Shown here: positions 17,147 through 25,991 of the stretch, in pieces
How positions within the stretch are numbered: the first letter of the stretch is position 1
Layout: each line of letters starts with the position of its first letter
From: Mariniradius saccharolyticus AK6
Lineage (GTDB): Bacteria > Bacteroidota > Bacteroidia > Cytophagales > Cyclobacteriaceae
Direction of reading: 5' to 3'
Assembly (NCBI RefSeq): GCF_000330725.2
Contig: NZ_AMZY02000013.1
Coordinates: 62,001-126,000 of the forward strand
DNA: 64,000 nucleotides
Made by a program: the position numbers and the translations under genes
Notes under the pieces: generated by a model
What the model saw: only the letters and a program-made list of their open reading frames with translations
Told to the model about the DNA's origin: nothing
The model's database searches: none

Positions 17147-18649
17147 ATGCGAAAAATCAAAAAATTGCTCGTTGCCAATCGGGGTGAAATCAGCCTCAGA
17201 GTCATGCGCACGGCAAAAGAGATGGGGATTTCTACGGTTGCTGTTTACAGTGAGGCAGATAGAAATTCCCCCCATGTAGCCTTTGCGGATGAAGCAGTCC
17301 TTTTAGGCCCCGCGCCGTCCAGTCAATCCTATTTGCGCGCAGATAAAATCATCGAAACAGCTCTTAAAATGGGTGTGGATGCCATCCATCCAGGATATGG
17401 TTTTCTGTCCGAAAATGCTGATTTCGCTAAGAAAGTAACGGAAGCAGGGATCATTTTTGTGGGACCTTCTCCTGAGTCGATCGAGGTAATGGGCAGCAAA
17501 CTTGCTGCCAAACAAGCGGTCGCCAGGTACGGCATACCCATGGTACCTGGTACTGAAGACGCGATCTCGGACATCCCTGCCGCAAAACGCAAGGCTTCTG
17601 AAATCGGCTATCCGATACTGATCAAGGCAAGTGCGGGAGGTGGCGGAAAGGGCATGCGCATCGTGAATCAAGAGGAGGAATTTGAGGAACAAATGCTAAG
17701 GGCAATTTCCGAGGCACAGTCTGCTTTTGGTGATGGGGCGGTATTTATAGAGAAATACATTACCTCGCCGAGGCATATAGAAATACAAGTCTTGGGAGAT
17801 CAGCATGGCAATGTCGTCTACTTGTTCGAGAGAGAATGCTCCGTGCAAAGGCGTCACCAAAAGGTGATTGAGGAGGCTCCTTCCGCTGTTGTTTCTCCAA
17901 AGATGAGAAAGGAAATGGGCGAAGCAGCGGTGCAAGTGGCGAAGGCTTGCGACTATTACGGTGCAGGAACTGTGGAGTTTATCGTCGATGAAAATCTGGA
18001 TTTTTACTTCTTGGAAATGAATACCCGCCTCCAAGTCGAGCATCCGGTAACCGAGATGATTACGGGCAAGGACTTGGTAAAAGAGCAAATTCTGATAGCT
18101 GAGGGCTATCCATTATCCTTTTCCCAAAATGATCTCAAGATTTCTGGGCATTCCATTGAAGTACGCGTGTATGCCGAGGACCCGAAAAACAACTTTCTCC
18201 CTGATATCGGAAAACTGAGAACCTATGTGCGCCCTCAAGGGCCGGGCATCAGGGTGGATGACGGATTCGAGGAGGGCATGGATATTCCGATTTACTATGA
18301 CCCCATGATTGCGAAGCTAATCGTGCATGATGAAAACCGTGAGAAGGCGATCCAAAGGATGATCCGTGCAATCGACGAGTATCAGATTACGGGCATCGAG
18401 ACAACACTTGATTTTTGCAGGTTTGTATTGGGCCATGAGGCTTTTGCCTCTGGTGATTTTGACACAAAGTTCGTCGAAAAGCATTTCAAGCCGGATATGT
18501 TGAAGATCCAATGGTCCGATACAGAAAAGAAACTACTCGCAGGACTGGCAGTCGAAATCTTCGAACAATCAAAGTCGAAGCTCGTCAGAGTTGGCGCGAC
18601 GGAATCAAATTCGAGTCCAAGAACGAACTGGAAAAACCGCCTGATCTGA
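17147..18649 (+). CDS. accC: Biotin carboxylase subunit of an acyl-CoA carboxylase
   Basis: ATP-dependent carboxylation of biotin on a carrier protein, the first half reaction of acetyl-CoA or propionyl-CoA carboxylase. It has 500 residues: N-terminal Rossmann-like domain (KKLLVANRGEISLRVMRTA), ATP-grasp (glycine loop KASAGGGGKGMRIV, ECSVQRRHQKVIEEAPS, EMNTRLQVEHPVTE) and a C-terminal cap. It exceeds the usual AccC length (about 450) by some 50 residues, which resembles the longer subunit of propionyl/acyl-CoA carboxylases; no carrier (accB) or carboxyltransferase gene is adjacent. Its TGA overlaps the ATG of the next gene (TGATG). It is divergent from the alpha-oxoamine synthase across 179 bp. 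Confidence 0.92.
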   Translation: MRKIKKLLVANRGEISLRVMRTAKEMGISTVAVYSEADRNSPHVAFADEAVLLGPAPSSQSYLRADKIIETALKMGVDAIHPGYGFLSENADFAKKVTEAGIIFVGPSPESIEVMGSKLAAKQAVARYGIPMVPGTEDAISDIPAAKRKASEIGYPILIKASAGGGGKGMRIVNQEEEFEEQMLRAISEAQSAFGDGAVFIEKYITSPRHIEIQVLGDQHGNVVYLFERECSVQRRHQKVIEEAPSAVVSPKMRKEMGEAAVQVAKACDYYGAGTVEFIVDENLDFYFLEMNTRLQVEHPVTEMITGKDLVKEQILIAEGYPLSFSQNDLKISGHSIEVRVYAEDPKNNFLPDIGKLRTYVRPQGPGIRVDDGFEEGMDIPIYYDPMIAKLIVHDENREKAIQRMIRAIDEYQITGIETTLDFCRFVLGHEAFASGDFDTKFVEKHFKPDMLKIQWSDTEKKLLAGLAVEIFEQSKSKLVRVGATESNSSPRTNWKNRLI

Positions 18650-19950
18650 TGGCTGAAATCCTTCCAATCAAGGCTTGGAGATACCACGGACGCTTTGCTG
18701 AGAACATAGAGGAACTCACCTCTCCGCTATTTGATGTAGTTTCTCACAAGCAAAGGCAGGCCTTATATGCCAACCCATACAATAGCATCCATCTGTCGGT
18801 GCCGCTTGGTGAAAATCCCGGTGCCGCTGCAGTCGAGACACTGGTGGATTGGAAAGCTGAAAAAATAATCAAACAAGACGCTGTTCCCGGGATTTATGTT
18901 TACTATCAGTATTTTAGATTCCCGGGGGAGGAACAGGAATCCTGCCGCAAAGGCTTTATTGCCCAAATCAAGACCTATGATTGGGATGAACGTGTTGTGC
19001 TGCGGCACGAAAACACTATCTCAAAAGCCGTCAATGATCGTTTGGACATTTTGCGCGCAACTGAATTCCAGCCGAGCCCCACACATGGGCTTTACGAGGA
19101 TCCACTACACGAGTTGGAACCCTATATGGATGATGCGATCTTGGATCCAATTTTCGATATCGAAGATTATCAAGGTGTTAGGGAGGTTTTGGCCGTCATT
19201 CATGATGCGTCGTTGATTCGAAAATTCCTGGAAGTGATGGCAAGCAAGCAGATCATCTTGGCAGATGGACATCATCGGTATGAAGGTGCGATTGCATATC
19301 GTAAAGAAAAAAAGTCTGAACATGCCCCGCCACTAAGATGGAACGCATATGATTACCACATGATGTATTTTACCAACGCGCTTTCAAAAGATCTAAGGAT
19401 ATTGCCCACTCATCGACTTTTCAGAGACTTCGGCTTAGATGAAGGCGAAATTCTGAAGAGGCTGGAGGCTTTTTTCATTGTGAAAAAACTCAACGATGTC
19501 AGCGAGATTTCCGAACTCATTCTTCAAAAGGATTGGGCCTTTGGATTGGTGTTCCCAGAAAATGCCTACAAAATCAGACTCATACCGGAATGCATCGAAC
19601 AAATGGATATGCAAGTACCTCACCTAGTCAAACGTGTTGATATGACCGTGCTGCATTATTTTTTCGTCGAGAAGGTTCTGGGAATACCGATGGACGCACA
19701 ACGCTTCAGTGAGAAGATTGAGTACGAGCGAAGTTTGATGAAGTGCGTGGCGCAAGTAGAATCCGGAAGGGCCGATTTTGCCGTGGTCGCCAAAGAGGTG
19801 AAAATGTCCGAGGTTTTGGATGTTTGCAAAAGCGGCTACACGATGCCCCAGAAATCCACAAACTTTTACCCAAAAACATTGTCTGGACTTCTTTTCGGAT
19901 CGATAAAACAGGAGGAGTTCGATTTTCCATACGAAGCGTTTTTCCCATGA
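18649..19950 (+). CDS. DUF1015 family protein
   Basis: Protein of 433 residues matching the DUF1015 (YuiD/HTH-less conserved) family by its opening LPIKAWRYH and the stretches ADGHHRYEGAIAYR (with the HHR motif) and THRLFRDFG. The family has no settled biochemical function. In Bacteroidota it is often found near serine/phosphoserine genes; here it sits between accC and maf with overlapping codons at both ends (TGATG and ATGA). The frame extends upstream to 18511 inside accC, but the ATG at 18649 begins the conserved domain and couples to the accC stop. It is probably cytoplasmic; no signal peptide or membrane helix is seen. Confidence 0.85.
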   Translation: MAEILPIKAWRYHGRFAENIEELTSPLFDVVSHKQRQALYANPYNSIHLSVPLGENPGAAAVETLVDWKAEKIIKQDAVPGIYVYYQYFRFPGEEQESCRKGFIAQIKTYDWDERVVLRHENTISKAVNDRLDILRATEFQPSPTHGLYEDPLHELEPYMDDAILDPIFDIEDYQGVREVLAVIHDASLIRKFLEVMASKQIILADGHHRYEGAIAYRKEKKSEHAPPLRWNAYDYHMMYFTNALSKDLRILPTHRLFRDFGLDEGEILKRLEAFFIVKKLNDVSEISELILQKDWAFGLVFPENAYKIRLIPECIEQMDMQVPHLVKRVDMTVLHYFFVEKVLGIPMDAQRFSEKIEYERSLMKCVAQVESGRADFAVVAKEVKMSEVLDVCKSGYTMPQKSTNFYPKTLSGLLFGSIKQEEFDFPYEAFFP

Positions 19951-20528
19951 TCAAACTCGAAGGATTTAGACTAATCCTAGCCTCACAGTCACCGCGTCGC
20001 CGGGAATTGCTTGCCGGTTTGGGCTTGGATTTTGATGTCAAAGTCAAACCAATCGCCGAGGACTATCCGGAAGAACTTGCCGTGACTGAGGTCGCCGGAT
20101 TTCTCGCAAAGAAAAAGGCGGAAGCTTATCGGCCTGACATTGGGACAGATGAGATCGTACTTACTTCAGACACAGTGGTGATTTTGGGCGGGAAAATACT
20201 TGGCAAACCTGTGGACGCCTCGGAGGCAAAGTCGATGCTGAAGGCGCTTTCCGGAAAATCTCATTTGGTTGTAACGGGCATTAGCTTTACCTCGGCTACT
20301 AAGCAAGTGACCGAATCAGATACGGCAGTGGTCTACTTCAGGGATTTGAGTGAGGGTGAAATCGATTTTTATATCGAAAGTTTCAAACCATTTGACAAAG
20401 CTGGAGCCTATGGAATCCAAGAATGGATTGGATTTATCGGTGTCGAGAAGATCGAGGGTTCTTTTTTCACCGTTATGGGGCTACCCCTACATTTGGTTTA
20501 TCAGGTTTTGAAATCTTGGAATTGTTAG
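19947..20528 (+). CDS. maf: Maf family nucleotide pyrophosphatase
   Basis: House-cleaning NTP pyrophosphatase of 193 residues that hydrolyses non-canonical or excess pyrimidine nucleotides. The substrate loop ASQSPRRREL (12-21) and the catalytic aspartate D75 in TSDTVV are present, followed by GKPVDASEAKSML and DKAGAYGIQEW, the form of the dTTP/UTP-type branch (YhdE) rather than the m7GTP branch. The ATG at 19947 overlaps the DUF1015 stop (ATGA); an in-frame upstream extension lies within DUF1015 and has no family similarity. It ends about 97 bp before a strong bidirectional hairpin. Confidence 0.92.
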   Translation: MIKLEGFRLILASQSPRRRELLAGLGLDFDVKVKPIAEDYPEELAVTEVAGFLAKKKAEAYRPDIGTDEIVLTSDTVVILGGKILGKPVDASEAKSMLKALSGKSHLVVTGISFTSATKQVTESDTAVVYFRDLSEGEIDFYIESFKPFDKAGAYGIQEWIGFIGVEKIEGSFFTVMGLPLHLVYQVLKSWNC

Positions 20529-20624
20529 TTGTAGTATTTTCTTTCCGAAGGGAAGCGAAATAGTAGACAACGATTTCAAGTTCTAGATCGCATATTTCTG
20601 GGTAGCGCTTGTCTCCCGTAAAAT

Positions 20625-20662
20625 AAAAATGGGGCTCGGTTGTGATACCGAGCCCCATTTTT
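20625..20662. terminator. Bidirectional terminator between maf and the HlyD gene
   Basis: Perfect 16-bp inverted repeat AAAAATGGGGCTCGGT (20625-20640) / ACCGAGCCCCATTTTT (20647-20662), loop TGTGAT. A-run and T-run at the ends serve both the plus-strand accC-maf unit and the minus-strand sdaAB-tolC-hlyD unit. Confidence 0.92.
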
Positions 20663-20677
20663 CCCGAATAGCGTTTG

Positions 20678-21985
20678 CTATTTTTTCACAGGTGGAGTAG
20701 GGGTTTCCAACTTTTTGACAGGATCGCCTTCTTTCAGTTCCTTGCTGACCACGAAGTATGGACCCGAGATGATTTCCTGACCTTCGGTCAATCCTTCGAG
20801 TACTTCTATATTGTCAAAGTCCGAGATTCCCGTTTTGATATTTTGGATTTTGGCCTTGCCATCTTCAATCAGGAAAACAAGCTCTTGAGCTTTGGCACTT
20901 GCATCCTTGATGGTCGTATCAGGCCTTGTCGTCACTGCACCGAGTGGAACGGATAGGACATTATCTTTCTTCTGTGTGATGATTTCCACTGTTGCAGTCA
21001 TTCCCGGCCTGAAAGGATACTTATTCCTTTCAGTGACCAATTCCGCGTACGAGTCGTTGATGATCCTGATTTTCACTTCAAATTCGGTAACTGCATCAGC
21101 GCTAGCCTTTGTGTTTGCAGAATTTGCAATCGAGGTTACGACACCCTTGAATTTCTTGCCTGAGGCTGAATAAGAATCCACGTCGATGATTGTGGTGTCA
21201 CCCATACTGATCCTCACGATGTCGTTTTCGTTGACATTCACACGTACTTCCATACGGGTCAAGTCAGCCAACCTCAGCATTTCGGTACCTGCCATTTGCT
21301 GCGTTCCAACCACCCTTTCACCTTTTTCGACGAGGAGTTTGGAAACGATGCCGTTGACAGGTGAATATACGTTGGTCAGGCGGAGGTTTTCAGCAGCTTC
21401 AGACACGGTAGCCTGTGAGCTTTTCACAATGTATTCAGCTGCAATCACTTGTTGTTTGGCAGCGTCAAGGTCGTTGGAGGAAGTGAAGAACGTTGCTTGG
21501 AACTGTTCCCAATCTGCATCCGAAATGACCTTGTCTTTGTAGAGCTTTTCGTTTCTCCTGAACTCAAGTTCGGCACGGGTAAACTGCGCCTCCGCTCTTT
21601 TGAGGTTCGCACGGGCCTGTGCGAGATTTGCCTGGTTTTGGTTTAGGTTTGCGCGAGCTCTGTCCAAGGCTGAGATAAAATTGTCAGGACGGATCTTGAC
21701 CAAAAGGTCGCCAACTTTGACAGAGTCGCCATCGATCACGTTGAGTTCGATGATCTCACCCGCCACATCGGGGCTGAGCTTCACTTCGATTTCCGGCTCG
21801 ACGACGCCGGAAGCACTTACTTTTTCAATAATTGATTTTTTGGAAGCGGTCGCGATCTCGACACTCGTTTCCTTTTTGCCGCCAAACCAGCCGGCGGACC
21901 TACCGATAATTGCCAATAGGATCACACCTACAAGGACCCCAAGGAGTATATAAATCAGCTTATTGTTTGATTTTTTCTTTGCCAT
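20678..21985 (-). CDS. Efflux periplasmic adaptor subunit (HlyD/MacA-like)
   Basis: Membrane fusion protein of 435 residues that would bridge an inner-membrane pump and the TolC-type channel encoded just upstream. One N-terminal membrane helix (about 8-30) is followed by a barrel-sandwich hybrid half, a long coiled-coil hairpin (about 95-195), the second half (VYSPVNGIVSKLLVEKGERV) and a beta-barrel domain. The pattern is closest to MacA-type adaptors used with MacB-type ABC transporters. The channel gene is 15 bp upstream on the same strand, but no pump gene follows: the gene ends at a terminator. The C-terminus is Pro/Lys-rich. Confidence 0.92.
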   Translation of the reverse strand: MAKKKSNNKLIYILLGVLVGVILLAIIGRSAGWFGGKKETSVEIATASKKSIIEKVSASGVVEPEIEVKLSPDVAGEIIELNVIDGDSVKVGDLLVKIRPDNFISALDRARANLNQNQANLAQARANLKRAEAQFTRAELEFRRNEKLYKDKVISDADWEQFQATFFTSSNDLDAAKQQVIAAEYIVKSSQATVSEAAENLRLTNVYSPVNGIVSKLLVEKGERVVGTQQMAGTEMLRLADLTRMEVRVNVNENDIVRISMGDTTIIDVDSYSASGKKFKGVVTSIANSANTKASADAVTEFEVKIRIINDSYAELVTERNKYPFRPGMTATVEIITQKKDNVLSVPLGAVTTRPDTTIKDASAKAQELVFLIEDGKAKIQNIKTGISDFDNIEVLEGLTEGQEIISGPYFVVSKELKEGDPVKKLETPTPPVKK

Positions 21986-22000
21986 AAAGCGATAAGTTGG

Positions 22001-23356
22001 TTAAAGTTCAAGAGGATTTCCGAGGTAAAAATCAAGGACTTTTGCCCTGAATATGTATGTGTACTTTGCTGCGACAAGGTCAGCCTGCGCGTTGAAGTAA
22101 TTGTTTTGAGCCAATTGAAAATCAGCGAAGTTGATGGCACCCGCATCGAATCGCTGCTGCGCAATCCTGAACGCTTCGCCGAGCGATTCAACCCGAATAA
22201 TCGAAGCGCGGTAGGACTGTTTTGCCGCATTGGCCTGGGTAAGTGCAGTTTCAATATCCTGTCTGAGCTGTAGATTAGTTTCAAACTCCTGAATTTCACT
22301 CAATCTTTTTTGCAGGCGCGCACGCTGCAAGTTGGCCTTGTTTCTGAGGTTGTTAAGGATTGGAATGTTCAACTGGATCGTTCCAGAGTAGGAGAAGTTA
22401 TTTTGGATTTGTGTCCAAAAGACATCGCGTTGGCCCATGAAATATTGGTCAACGTAGTTGGAAAACGAACTACCGCCAATACCTAAAGTTGGTAGAAAAA
22501 CGCCATTCGCGACCTTGATGCCGTAATCGGCACTTTTCACGCCAAGCGATGCGGCTTTGGTTTGGGGCATGATTTCCTTTGAAACCGAGTAAATTTGGTA
22601 TGGATCGGTCATTGCCAACACGTATTCTTCAGCATCTAAATCAGGGGTGAAAACATCGAAATCCTCAGTAAGAATATTAGGCAAAACCAAAGCTTGTATC
22701 AGATTCAATTTCGCCAGCTGAAGCGTATTGGTTGCATTGATGACTTCCAGTTCGTTGGTTGCCATTTGTGCCTGCAAGTCAAGCTTATTGGCCAAAGGCA
22801 AAGCACCTGCATCGACTCTTTTTGAGGTGTTTTCGTATTGTTCTTTCGTACTGATGAGCTGGTTTTGGGCTATCTTGAGCTGTTCTTTGGCAAAAACCAC
22901 ATTGATAAACAGATTGACTACGTTGAGCGTAATGTTGTTTTTCGTGGTTTCCACATTGTATGTCTGCAGCTCGATGTTTGTTTTGGCCTGCTCGACAGAG
23001 TTGTGGATTTGTCTTCCCGCAAAGACGGTAAGGTTAGAAGAGGAAAACAAGTTGACGTTGCCGATCCGGTTATTTTCGAATAGGTTGGTCACTGGGTTGA
23101 TGGAACGACCCCAACGGTAGCCCGTATTCGCGCCCATGTTGAACGTTGGGATTCTTTGACCATTTGCAGCCATGAGGTCTACCTCTGACCTTGACAGTTC
23201 AACCCTGCTGCGTAACAGCGTTAAGTTGTTTTCGAGTGCTAATCGGATACATGTTTCCAGATCCGTCTGGTTCCAGGATTGACCTGGTGTTGATTGTGCG
23301 TAGGTAAAGTAGAAGCTACTACAAAAAACAATAGTGGTTAGAATTCTTTTAATCAT
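22001..23356 (-). CDS. TolC family outer membrane efflux protein
   Basis: Outer-membrane channel component of about 451 residues. Signal peptide (IKRILTTIVFCSSFYFTYAQ) is followed by two OEP repeats (about 30-220 and 240-450) with the expected helical heptads, e.g. LDLQAQMATNELEVINATN and FRIAQQRFDAGAINFADFQ. The ATG at 23356 is chosen because a start at 23371 would overlap the upstream sdaAB gene and add residues before the signal peptide. It is transcribed with the HlyD-type adaptor directly downstream; together they lack an inner-membrane partner in this window. Confidence 0.92.
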   Translation of the reverse strand: MIKRILTTIVFCSSFYFTYAQSTPGQSWNQTDLETCIRLALENNLTLLRSRVELSRSEVDLMAANGQRIPTFNMGANTGYRWGRSINPVTNLFENNRIGNVNLFSSSNLTVFAGRQIHNSVEQAKTNIELQTYNVETTKNNITLNVVNLFINVVFAKEQLKIAQNQLISTKEQYENTSKRVDAGALPLANKLDLQAQMATNELEVINATNTLQLAKLNLIQALVLPNILTEDFDVFTPDLDAEEYVLAMTDPYQIYSVSKEIMPQTKAASLGVKSADYGIKVANGVFLPTLGIGGSSFSNYVDQYFMGQRDVFWTQIQNNFSYSGTIQLNIPILNNLRNKANLQRARLQKRLSEIQEFETNLQLRQDIETALTQANAAKQSYRASIIRVESLGEAFRIAQQRFDAGAINFADFQLAQNNYFNAQADLVAAKYTYIFRAKVLDFYLGNPLEL

Positions 23357-23360
23357 GTAG

Positions 23361-24038
23361 TTAAATATCAATATCTGGTATATAAATCAACTCTTTAATC
23401 CAAGTGAGACTTCTTAAATAAGCTATTGTGGTTTCCCTGATTCCGCTGTCCATCTCGATCACGTGGCAGGCTAGATCATTTTTGCCTTTTCGCGACACAG
23501 ACATTGTAGCGATGTTTGTCTTTTCCTGTGCAATTACCGAAGAAATAAAGGCGATGGCTCCGGAAATGTCGTCAGCTTTGATGATCAGCGTGTGGGACTG
23601 GGCGGAGAAATTCGCATTGAATCCATCCACGGCCGCGATGTTGATTACCCCGCCGCCGAGGCTTTCGCCAATCACTTCAATCTCTCGATCACCTTTTTTC
23701 AAATTCAATTTGATGGTATTGGGATGATAAATAGATGCGTTACCGACTGATTTGAACGTGTATTGCAGTCCATTTGCGGCCGCAAAATCAAAGGCTGTCC
23801 TGATACGTTCATCGTCGGTGTTGAAATCCAATAAGCCACCAATGATCGCTCTGTCACTTCCGTGGCCTTCATAAGTTCTGGCGAAAGAATTATAAAACGT
23901 GATCGTCGCGCTATCTGGACGACCCCCTAAAATCTTTATTGCAGCCCGAGCGATTCGTACTACGCCCGCAGTATGGGAGGAAGATGGCCCAATCATCACT
24001 GGCCCGATCATATCAAAAATGCTGCTTTTGGTTCCCAT
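23361..24038 (-). CDS. sdaAB: L-serine dehydratase, iron-sulfur-dependent, beta subunit
   Basis: About 225 residues, the length of the separate beta subunit of the two-subunit enzyme that converts L-serine to pyruvate and ammonia. The signature SIFDMIGPVMIGPSSSHTAG is at the N-terminus and an ACT domain (about 150-225, HTLIIKADDISGAIAFISSVI) at the C-terminus. The ATG at 24038 (MGTKSSIFD) is preferred over 24056. The alpha subunit gene, carrying the Fe-S cysteines and usually adjacent, is not in this window. Its stop is 4 bp before the tolC start, so transcription probably continues into the efflux genes. Confidence 0.9.
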   Translation of the reverse strand: MGTKSSIFDMIGPVMIGPSSSHTAGVVRIARAAIKILGGRPDSATITFYNSFARTYEGHGSDRAIIGGLLDFNTDDERIRTAFDFAAANGLQYTFKSVGNASIYHPNTIKLNLKKGDREIEVIGESLGGGVINIAAVDGFNANFSAQSHTLIIKADDISGAIAFISSVIAQEKTNIATMSVSRKGKNDLACHVIEMDSGIRETTIAYLRSLTWIKELIYIPDIDI

Positions 24039-24193
24039 GCTGTCCTGATGAGGCAATTAACGTGCTAATGTAATAAGTTTGGTAGAGATGGGAGGGATAA
24101 AACTTGAGAAGCGCAGATAATTTGAGATAAATCAGGCTTTCTTTAACTATTTTTAGCATGCAAAAAGAAAACAAACGATGCTTTTGACCGAAA

Positions 24194-25021
24194 ATGAACA
24201 CTACTACGACCGATTTTGAGACAATTTTTATTCAGAAACATGATTCTGGGAAATGGGAAATAGGTGATGGCATGGCGATTAATCGTGGGTTTCTTTTCGG
24301 GGACGGCATTTTTGAAACCATGGTGCTAAAAAACCAAAAAATAAGGTTTTCCGATTTTCACAAAAGTCGCGTTGAAGAGGGTTGTTGTGTGCTTGGGTTG
24401 GAATCCTCGACACTGTCAACTTTAGAGGAAATTGAAGAAGCGGTACTGAAAATGGCTTCATGTAACCAGCCACTGAGAATTCGGTGGAATGTATTTCGTG
24501 CCGGTCTTGGGAAATACACGCCAGAAACAGACCGGATTGGTGAAAACCTTCTCATCCAAAGTTTTCATCCCGCAGTTTCGATAAAGCAACACGCCTACGT
24601 TAGTAAAGCGTATTTTGTTCCGCAAACGCCCTGGAGCCATTTTAAGACGCTCAACGCGCTGCCCTACGTCCTAGCCAACCGACAGCGGAAGCAACTCGGG
24701 AAAGACGAAGTGATTCTGTTAAATTCCGATGGGTACATTTCCGAAGCAGGCGCGGCGAATATATTTTGGGAGAAGACCGGGAGGTTTTATACGCCTTCGC
24801 TGGAATGTTCCTGTATCGCTGGAGTCGGGAGAAATGCGATTTTAAACCACTTTCAAAAAAACAGTATTCCCCTCGCAGAGGGAAAATTCAAACCAGAAGA
24901 ACTAATGAACGCTGACAGGGTTTTCGTCAGCAATGTCACGGGAATCAGTTATATCCAAGAAATCGACGGAAACAGATTTGATATTTCCAGAATCGATCAA
25001 TTGGACCAATTATTTCATTGA
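24194..25021 (+). CDS. Class IV PLP aminotransferase (aminodeoxychorismate lyase/BCAT-like)
   Basis: Fold-type IV PLP enzyme of 275 residues. Family features are RGFLFGDGIFETM (about 31-43), the PLP lysine in HFKTLNALPYVLANR (about 153-167), and SEAGAANIFW with the conserved Glu (about 188-197). The family contains 4-amino-4-deoxychorismate lyase (PabC), branched-chain and D-amino-acid aminotransferases; length and the short N-terminus fit PabC best, but specificity cannot be fixed. No pabA/pabB is adjacent. It is divergent from sdaAB; the upstream region has a weak TATTTTTA element. Confidence 0.87.
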   Translation: MNTTTTDFETIFIQKHDSGKWEIGDGMAINRGFLFGDGIFETMVLKNQKIRFSDFHKSRVEEGCCVLGLESSTLSTLEEIEEAVLKMASCNQPLRIRWNVFRAGLGKYTPETDRIGENLLIQSFHPAVSIKQHAYVSKAYFVPQTPWSHFKTLNALPYVLANRQRKQLGKDEVILLNSDGYISEAGAANIFWEKTGRFYTPSLECSCIAGVGRNAILNHFQKNSIPLAEGKFKPEELMNADRVFVSNVTGISYIQEIDGNRFDISRIDQLDQLFH

Positions 25022-25046
25022 AAAACAGGTATTTGAAACCAATTTT

Positions 25047-25841
25047 TTAAACTGCCACTTCAGCCTTGATGTGGGGATGTGGATCATAGTTTAGCAGTTC
25101 GAAATCCTCGAATCTGAATCCGAAAATATCCTTCACCTCAGGGTTGATTTTCATTGTCGGCAAAGGCCTAAGTTCTCTGCTAAGCTGTAACCTGGCTTGT
25201 TCCAAGTGATTGCTGTAGAGGTGTGCATCACCAAAGGTGTGTACAAAATCTCCTGGCTCCAATCCACATACCTGAGCGACCATCATTGTAAACAAGGCGT
25301 ATGATGCGATGTTGAAAGGTACTCCCAAGAAGACATCGGCGCTTCGCTGGTACAATTGGCAGGAAAGCTTTCCTTCAGCTACATAAAATTGGAACAGGGT
25401 GTGACAGGGTGGAAGCGCCATTTGGTCTACATCCGCCACGTTCCACGCCGAAACGATATGCCTTCTGCTGTCAGGTTTGGTTTTGATTTGATGGATAAGG
25501 TTTTTGATTTGGTCGATTTCGCCGCCCTTTCCATCAGGCCAATGCCGCCACTGATAGCCATATACCGGACCCAAATTCCCATTCTCATCTGCCCACTCGT
25601 CCCAAATGCTCACTTTATTTTCTTTGAGGTATTGGATATTGCTTTCGCCCTTCAAAAACCAAAGCAGTTCATGGATGATGGAGCGTAAGTGTAGCTTTTT
25701 GGTAGTAACCAAAGGAAAGCCCTCAGTAAGGTCAAAACGCATTTGATAGCCAAATACGCTGATAGTACCTGTACCTGTGCGGTCTTCCTTCTTGACGCCA
25801 TTGTTCAAAATATGCTGCATCAAATCATGATACTGTTTCAT
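25047..25841 (-). CDS. thyA: Thymidylate synthase
   Basis: dUMP + methylene-THF to dTMP + DHF. From the ATG at 25841 ([15 protein letters not shown]) the protein is 264 residues, exactly the E. coli length; the frame extends upstream to 25928 without family similarity. Key residues: R21 in EDRTGTGT, catalytic C146 in [14 protein letters not shown] (125-128), and the C-terminal KAEVAV ending. It is convergent with the class IV aminotransferase; the genes are 25 bp apart with no obvious terminator. No dihydrofolate reductase gene lies alongside. Confidence 0.97.
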   Translation of the reverse strand: MKQYHDLMQHILNNGVKKEDRTGTGTISVFGYQMRFDLTEGFPLVTTKKLHLRSIIHELLWFLKGESNIQYLKENKVSIWDEWADENGNLGPVYGYQWRHWPDGKGGEIDQIKNLIHQIKTKPDSRRHIVSAWNVADVDQMALPPCHTLFQFYVAEGKLSCQLYQRSADVFLGVPFNIASYALFTMMVAQVCGLEPGDFVHTFGDAHLYSNHLEQARLQLSRELRPLPTMKINPEVKDIFGFRFEDFELLNYDPHPHIKAEVAV

Positions 25842-25991
25842 AAGGGAGCGGGATTTGTGTGGGCAAGATAGGAAGAGTCTGGTTTTCCTGAAAACAAAGC
25901 ATCTGAATTGTGGAAAAATCAGTCGCAAAATCCACCCAAACCCAAATGATACGAAAACAATATTTGTCCTACGCTGTATATCTTAGCGAAC

